A stretch of 35,143 bases of DNA from a virus. Under the pieces are notes generated by a model. That model was not told the origin of the DNA and did not search any database. It was given only the letters and a program-made list of their open reading frames with translations. Below, piece by piece: positions 32,492-35,143 of this stretch. The translations under genes were made by a program, and so were the position numbers. The stretch's first letter is position 1. Each line of letters starts with the position of its first letter. The DNA is taken from the IMG/VR virus record IMGVR_UViG_3300009163_000099, positions 1-35,143 of that record; one strand, 5' to 3'.

Positions 32492-32779
32492 ATGTTGAGT
32501 TTTAAAGAATTTATTAGTCTAGATGAAGATGTTGATGAAGCATCTATCGCAAGAATCAATCGTGTACGTGCTGGAAAGATACAGCGTAGAAAAATTGTTT
32601 CTAAGCGTCCAGGTTATAAAATTCAAAACGGACAATTGAAAAGAATGACTTCTGGCGAGATTAGAAGAAGACATTTTGCACAAGTCAAAGCGGCTAGAAA
32701 AAGAAAACCGATCATGACTAGAATACTGAAACGTAGAGCAATTTCGCTAAGAAAAAGACAAAATTCGGGGATCGTATGA
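32492..32779 (+). CDS. 68: gp68-like basic prohead core protein
   Basis: This 95-aa protein starts MLSFKEFISLDED and continues with a very basic helical body (RVRAGKIQRRKIVSKRPG; RRRHFAQVKAARKRKP; RILKRRAISLRKRQ). T4 gp68 is likewise a small basic core protein just upstream of gene 21, so position, size and charge agree; sequence identity is not something I can verify. The N-terminal SFKEFI followed by LDE (residues 10-12) fits a targeting segment plus a gp21 cleavage site. The stop overlaps the gp21 start (ATGA), as expected for a protein needed with the protease. Confidence 0.75.
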   Translation: MLSFKEFISLDEDVDEASIARINRVRAGKIQRRKIVSKRPGYKIQNGQLKRMTSGEIRRRHFAQVKAARKRKPIMTRILKRRAISLRKRQNSGIV

Positions 32780-33429
32780 AACTAATTACAGAAATTAACG
32801 AACAAGTTAATATCATTACAGAAGAGAGCGAAATCGGTGGTGGAAAACATTTCTACATCGAAGGCGTTTTCATGCAAGCGGAACAAAAAAATCGCAATGG
32901 CAGAATGTATCCGATACATGTTTTGCAAAAAGAAACGGATAGATACATTGCTGAATATGTAAATAAGAATCGTGCTTATGGTGAATTGGGACATCCAGAT
33001 GGTCCAACTATCAATTTAGAACGTGTATCACATATGATTAAATCTTTAAAGCGTGAAGGCAATGACTTCATCGGTAAAGCAAAAATCATGGACACTCCAT
33101 ATGGCAATATCGTAAAGAATCTAATGATGGAAGGCGCAGTAATGGGCGTTTCTACAAGAGGTTTGGGATCCTTAGAAGAGAGAAAAGATGGTGTTAAAGT
33201 TGTTGGCGATGATTTTTATCTTGCTACAGCCGCAGACATTGTTGCAGATCCTTCAGCACCAGATGCTTTTGTAAGAGGTATCATGGAAGGTAAAGAATGG
33301 GTTTGGGACAACGGAATTATTAAAGAAGGTCAAATTTCAAAGTACAAAGAAACAATTAAAGAATCTCCTAAGAAAAATTTAGAAGAAAATATGTTGCGTA
33401 CTTTTAATGATTTCTTGTCTAAACTGTAA
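32776..33429 (+). CDS. 21: gp21 prohead maturation protease
   Basis: This 217-aa protein matches T4 gp21 (212 aa; serine protease of the S77 group). It has EGVFMQAEQKNRNGRMYP, YGELGHPDGPTINLERVSHM (H73 as the likely catalytic histidine), the PYGNIVKNLMMEGAVMGVST segment with RGLGS (S126 as the likely nucleophile), and ADIVADPSAPDAFVRGIMEG (D158/D163 nearby). It cleaves core, scaffold and capsid proteins after [LI]-x-E. The C-terminus ends MLRTFNDFLSKL, an unusual resemblance to the N-termini of neighbouring core proteins. It overlaps the gp68-like gene by 4 bases. Confidence 0.96.
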   Translation: MKLITEINEQVNIITEESEIGGGKHFYIEGVFMQAEQKNRNGRMYPIHVLQKETDRYIAEYVNKNRAYGELGHPDGPTINLERVSHMIKSLKREGNDFIGKAKIMDTPYGNIVKNLMMEGAVMGVSTRGLGSLEERKDGVKVVGDDFYLATAADIVADPSAPDAFVRGIMEGKEWVWDNGIIKEGQISKYKETIKESPKKNLEENMLRTFNDFLSKL

Positions 33430-33434
33430 TTTTT

Positions 33435-33442
33435 TATAAATA
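33435..33442 (+). promoter_or_regulatory. T4-like late promoter TATAAATA before gp22
   Basis: An exact TATAAATA preceded by a T run lies 6 bases after the gp21 stop and 39 bases before the gp22 ATG. The leader carries AAGGAG (33468-33473). Confidence 0.87.
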
Positions 33443-33479
33443 GATAAGCATTTTAAATATCGTATAAAGGAGACCTATT

Positions 33480-34373
33480 ATGACTGATGTAAACAACAAG
33501 GATGATGAATTGTTGGAAGGAGAACTTCCACCTGCGTTAAAAGCGGCCATCGAAAAGAAAAAATCTAAAGAAATGAAAGATGATGACGCTGAAGATTCAG
33601 CCGAAACTGAAAAAGAAAAAATGATGAAAGAGAAAAAACAAGCAAAAGTAAAAGAAGATATTGATGCTATTTTCTCAGGTGAAGGACTATCAGAAGAATT
33701 CAAAAATAATGCTAAAGTAATTTTTGAAGCCGCTGTTTTGTCTAACGTTAACGAACAAGTAAAGACACTCGAAGAAGATTTCCAACAAAGATTGGATGAA
33801 CAAGTTGCTACTGTAACTGAAAACATGGTTTCTAAGGTAGACGAATACCTTGAGTACGTTGTTAGCGAATGGATGGAAGAAAACAAACTCGCTATTGAGT
33901 CTGGTATCAAATCAGAAATCGTTGAAGATTTCATGGTAGGACTTAAGAATTTGTTTACAGAACACTACATCGACATTCCAGAAGAAAAAGTTGATATGGT
34001 TGAAGAACTCGCAATTAAAGTACAAGAACTAGAAGGCGAGTTAGATAAAGTTGTGACAGAAAATGTCAATCTAAACTCAGCAATTGGTAACTATAAAAAG
34101 GATTCCATTTTGTCTGACGTTGCAGAAGGACTTTCTGAAGTTCAATCCGCTAAATTACAGTCTCTTGCTGAAGGAATTGAGTTTGTTTCAGAAAAAGACT
34201 ATAAAGAAAAACTTAATCTTACAAAGAAGAAGTATTTCTCAGAGCAAAAAGATAGCAATGCAGTAACAACTGCAAAAGATCAATTTGCGACTGTTGATTC
34301 TAGCGAAGAACAACAACTATCTCCAATTATGGAGAACTATGTCAAGAATATCAGCAAGATACTCAAGAAGTAA
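33480..34373 (+). CDS. 22: gp22 prohead scaffold protein
   Basis: This 297-aa protein (T4 gp22 is 269 aa) is acidic and almost wholly helical. It shows the conserved DAIFSGEGLSEEFKNNAKVI segment (about residues 62-81) followed by FEAAVLSNVNEQV, then long coiled-coil stretches (EEDFQQRLDEQVATV; VQELEGELDKVVTENVNLNS) and the C-terminal SPIMENYVKNISKILKK. It forms the main core around which gp23 assembles and is then degraded by gp21; LSE and IFE sequences near 70-84 fit cleavage sites. Exact late promoters flank it on both sides. Confidence 0.95.
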   Translation: MTDVNNKDDELLEGELPPALKAAIEKKKSKEMKDDDAEDSAETEKEKMMKEKKQAKVKEDIDAIFSGEGLSEEFKNNAKVIFEAAVLSNVNEQVKTLEEDFQQRLDEQVATVTENMVSKVDEYLEYVVSEWMEENKLAIESGIKSEIVEDFMVGLKNLFTEHYIDIPEEKVDMVEELAIKVQELEGELDKVVTENVNLNSAIGNYKKDSILSDVAEGLSEVQSAKLQSLAEGIEFVSEKDYKEKLNLTKKKYFSEQKDSNAVTTAKDQFATVDSSEEQQLSPIMENYVKNISKILKK

Positions 34374-34378
34374 TTTTT

Positions 34379-34386
34379 TATAAATA
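34379..34386 (+). promoter_or_regulatory. T4-like late promoter TATAAATA before gp23
   Basis: An exact TATAAATA preceded by a run of six T lies 5 bases after the gp22 stop and 36 bases before the gp23 ATG. The leader contains AAGGAG (34409-34414). Confidence 0.88.
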
Positions 34387-34421
34387 AATTCAGCAGATTA
34401 TAATACTCAAAGGAGAAAAAC

Positions 34422-35143
34422 ATGAGCGTAGAAAATCTTATTAAAAAATGGGCTCCAGTTCTCGACCACAACGAACTAGGAACAATTAGAGACTCACACC
34501 GCCGTGCTGTAACAGCACAACTTCTTGAAAATCAAGAACGTGCTTGCCGTGAAGATGCACAAGGTTCTGGCGGATATCGCAACCAAACTTCATTGTTGTC
34601 TGAAGCATCACCTGCTAACGCAATGGGCGCATCTTCATCTACAGCGGCCGATGGTTCAATCGACATTTATGATCCAGTGTTAATTTCATTGGTTCGCCGT
34701 GCCGCACCTAACCTAATTGCTTATGATATCTGTGGCGTTCAACCAATGACAGGTCCAACAGGATTGATCTTTGCAATGCGTTCACGTTACAGCACACAAG
34801 GTGGTACTGAAGCATTGTTCAACGAAGCGAATACTTCATTCTCTTCTGTTGCAGGTGGATCATCTCCAGTTGCCGCTAACCACACAGGTGCTACACCAGC
34901 ATCATTGTCAGCAGGTACAGAATATACATCTGGTACAGGTATGCCAACAACCAATGCTGAAGCATTAGGTGATGGTTCTGGTAACCAATTCCAAGAGATG
35001 GCATTCTCTATTGAGAAGATTGCTGTTACTGCACGTAGCCGTGCTTTGAAAGCAGAATACACAATGGAACTTGCACAAGACTTGAAAGCAGTCCATGGTT
35101 TGGATGCTGAACAAGAACTAGCAAACATTCTTTCTACAGAAAT
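34422..35143 (+). CDS. 23: gp23 major capsid protein (N-terminal part, cut by window end)
   Basis: The ATG at 34422 follows AAGGAGAAAAAC. The frame is open to the window end, giving 240 codons of a protein about 520 aa long in T4. Recognisable segments are MSVENLIKKWAPVLDH, RRAVTAQLLENQERA, a DGSIDIYDPVLISLVRRAAP followed by NLIAYDICGVQPMTGPTGLI, FAMRSRY, and QEMAFSIEKIAVTARSRALK with AEYTMELAQDLKAVHGLDAE. The propeptide should be removed after E61 (LLSE-A, matching the L-x-E rule), close to residue 65 in T4. It forms the HK97-fold hexamers of the head. The region with GGSSPVAANHTG (about 145-185) is the variable surface insertion. Confidence 0.97.
   Translation, partial: MSVENLIKKWAPVLDHNELGTIRDSHRRAVTAQLLENQERACREDAQGSGGYRNQTSLLSEASPANAMGASSSTAADGSIDIYDPVLISLVRRAAPNLIAYDICGVQPMTGPTGLIFAMRSRYSTQGGTEALFNEANTSFSSVAGGSSPVAANHTGATPASLSAGTEYTSGTGMPTTNAEALGDGSGNQFQEMAFSIEKIAVTARSRALKAEYTMELAQDLKAVHGLDAEQELANILSTE

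Overview
This window is a contiguous stretch of the virion-structure region of a T4-like myovirus (contractile-tailed Caudoviricetes). Every gene I can support reads rightward, the genes are packed with ATGA/TAATG overlaps or very short gaps, and the order follows T4 late-gene synteny: 5 - (histone-like gene) - 25 - 6 - (gp7 position) - 8 - large fibre/baseplate block - 13 - 14 - 15 - 16 - 17 - 18 - 19 - (19 paralogue) - 20 - ... - 67 - ... - 68 - 21 - 22 - 23. The DNA is AT-rich. The accessory genes (DUF4815-type giant structural protein, glycine-rich fibre protein, cupin, 2-oxoglutarate/Fe(II) oxygenases, collagen-like fibre) are typical of T4-like phages of aquatic bacteria such as cyanophages and pelagiphages. 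No gene here identifies the host: there are no photosynthesis genes and no tRNAs that I can see.

Layout. Bases 1-6581 hold the baseplate group: two small unknown proteins, a gp5-like hub without a visible lysozyme domain, a 58-aa histone-H1-like protein, gp25, gp6 and an 860-aa protein in the gp7 position. Bases 6619-18972 hold gp8, a 2047-aa DUF4815 protein, a small coiled-coil protein, a repeat-built tail fibre, small virion proteins, a glycine-rich adhesin-like protein, and a cupin followed by two 2OG-Fe(II) oxygenases. This block sits where T4 has genes 9-12 and wac. Bases 18980-26537 hold the neck, terminase and tail genes 13-14-15-16-17-18-19 plus a second tube-like gene. After a strong intrinsic terminator at 26587-26618, bases 26635-35143 hold the head genes: portal gp20, a collagen-like fibre, two small/repeat virion proteins, prohead core proteins (gp67-like, an extra core-like protein, gp68-like), protease gp21, scaffold gp22 and the first 240 codons of the major capsid protein gp23.

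Regulation. Exact copies of the T4 late-promoter octamer TATAAATA lie before gp8, the tail fibre, the 117-aa virion protein, gp13, gp18 (two), the 133-aa protein, gp67, gp22 and gp23. One-mismatch versions lie before gp25, gp19 and gp20. This implies a T4-style sliding-clamp/sigma-55 late transcription system encoded elsewhere. At gp13 the promoter sits in the loop of a perfect inverted repeat that would hide the ribosome binding site in read-through transcripts but not in transcripts starting at the late promoter.

Most notable observations: the hairpin switch at gp13; a promoter-in-hairpin followed at once by a terminator ahead of the portal gene; a short F-K-[DE]-F type motif shared by several prohead-core-region proteins and the tail of the gp21 protease, resembling T4 capsid-targeting sequences; a histone-like gene in the baseplate group; a 54-triplet collagen segment in a head-gene location together with two phage hydroxylase-type enzymes; tandem tail-tube paralogues; and small beta-rich modules reused in unrelated virion proteins. 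No stretch longer than about 100 bases lacks a gene.
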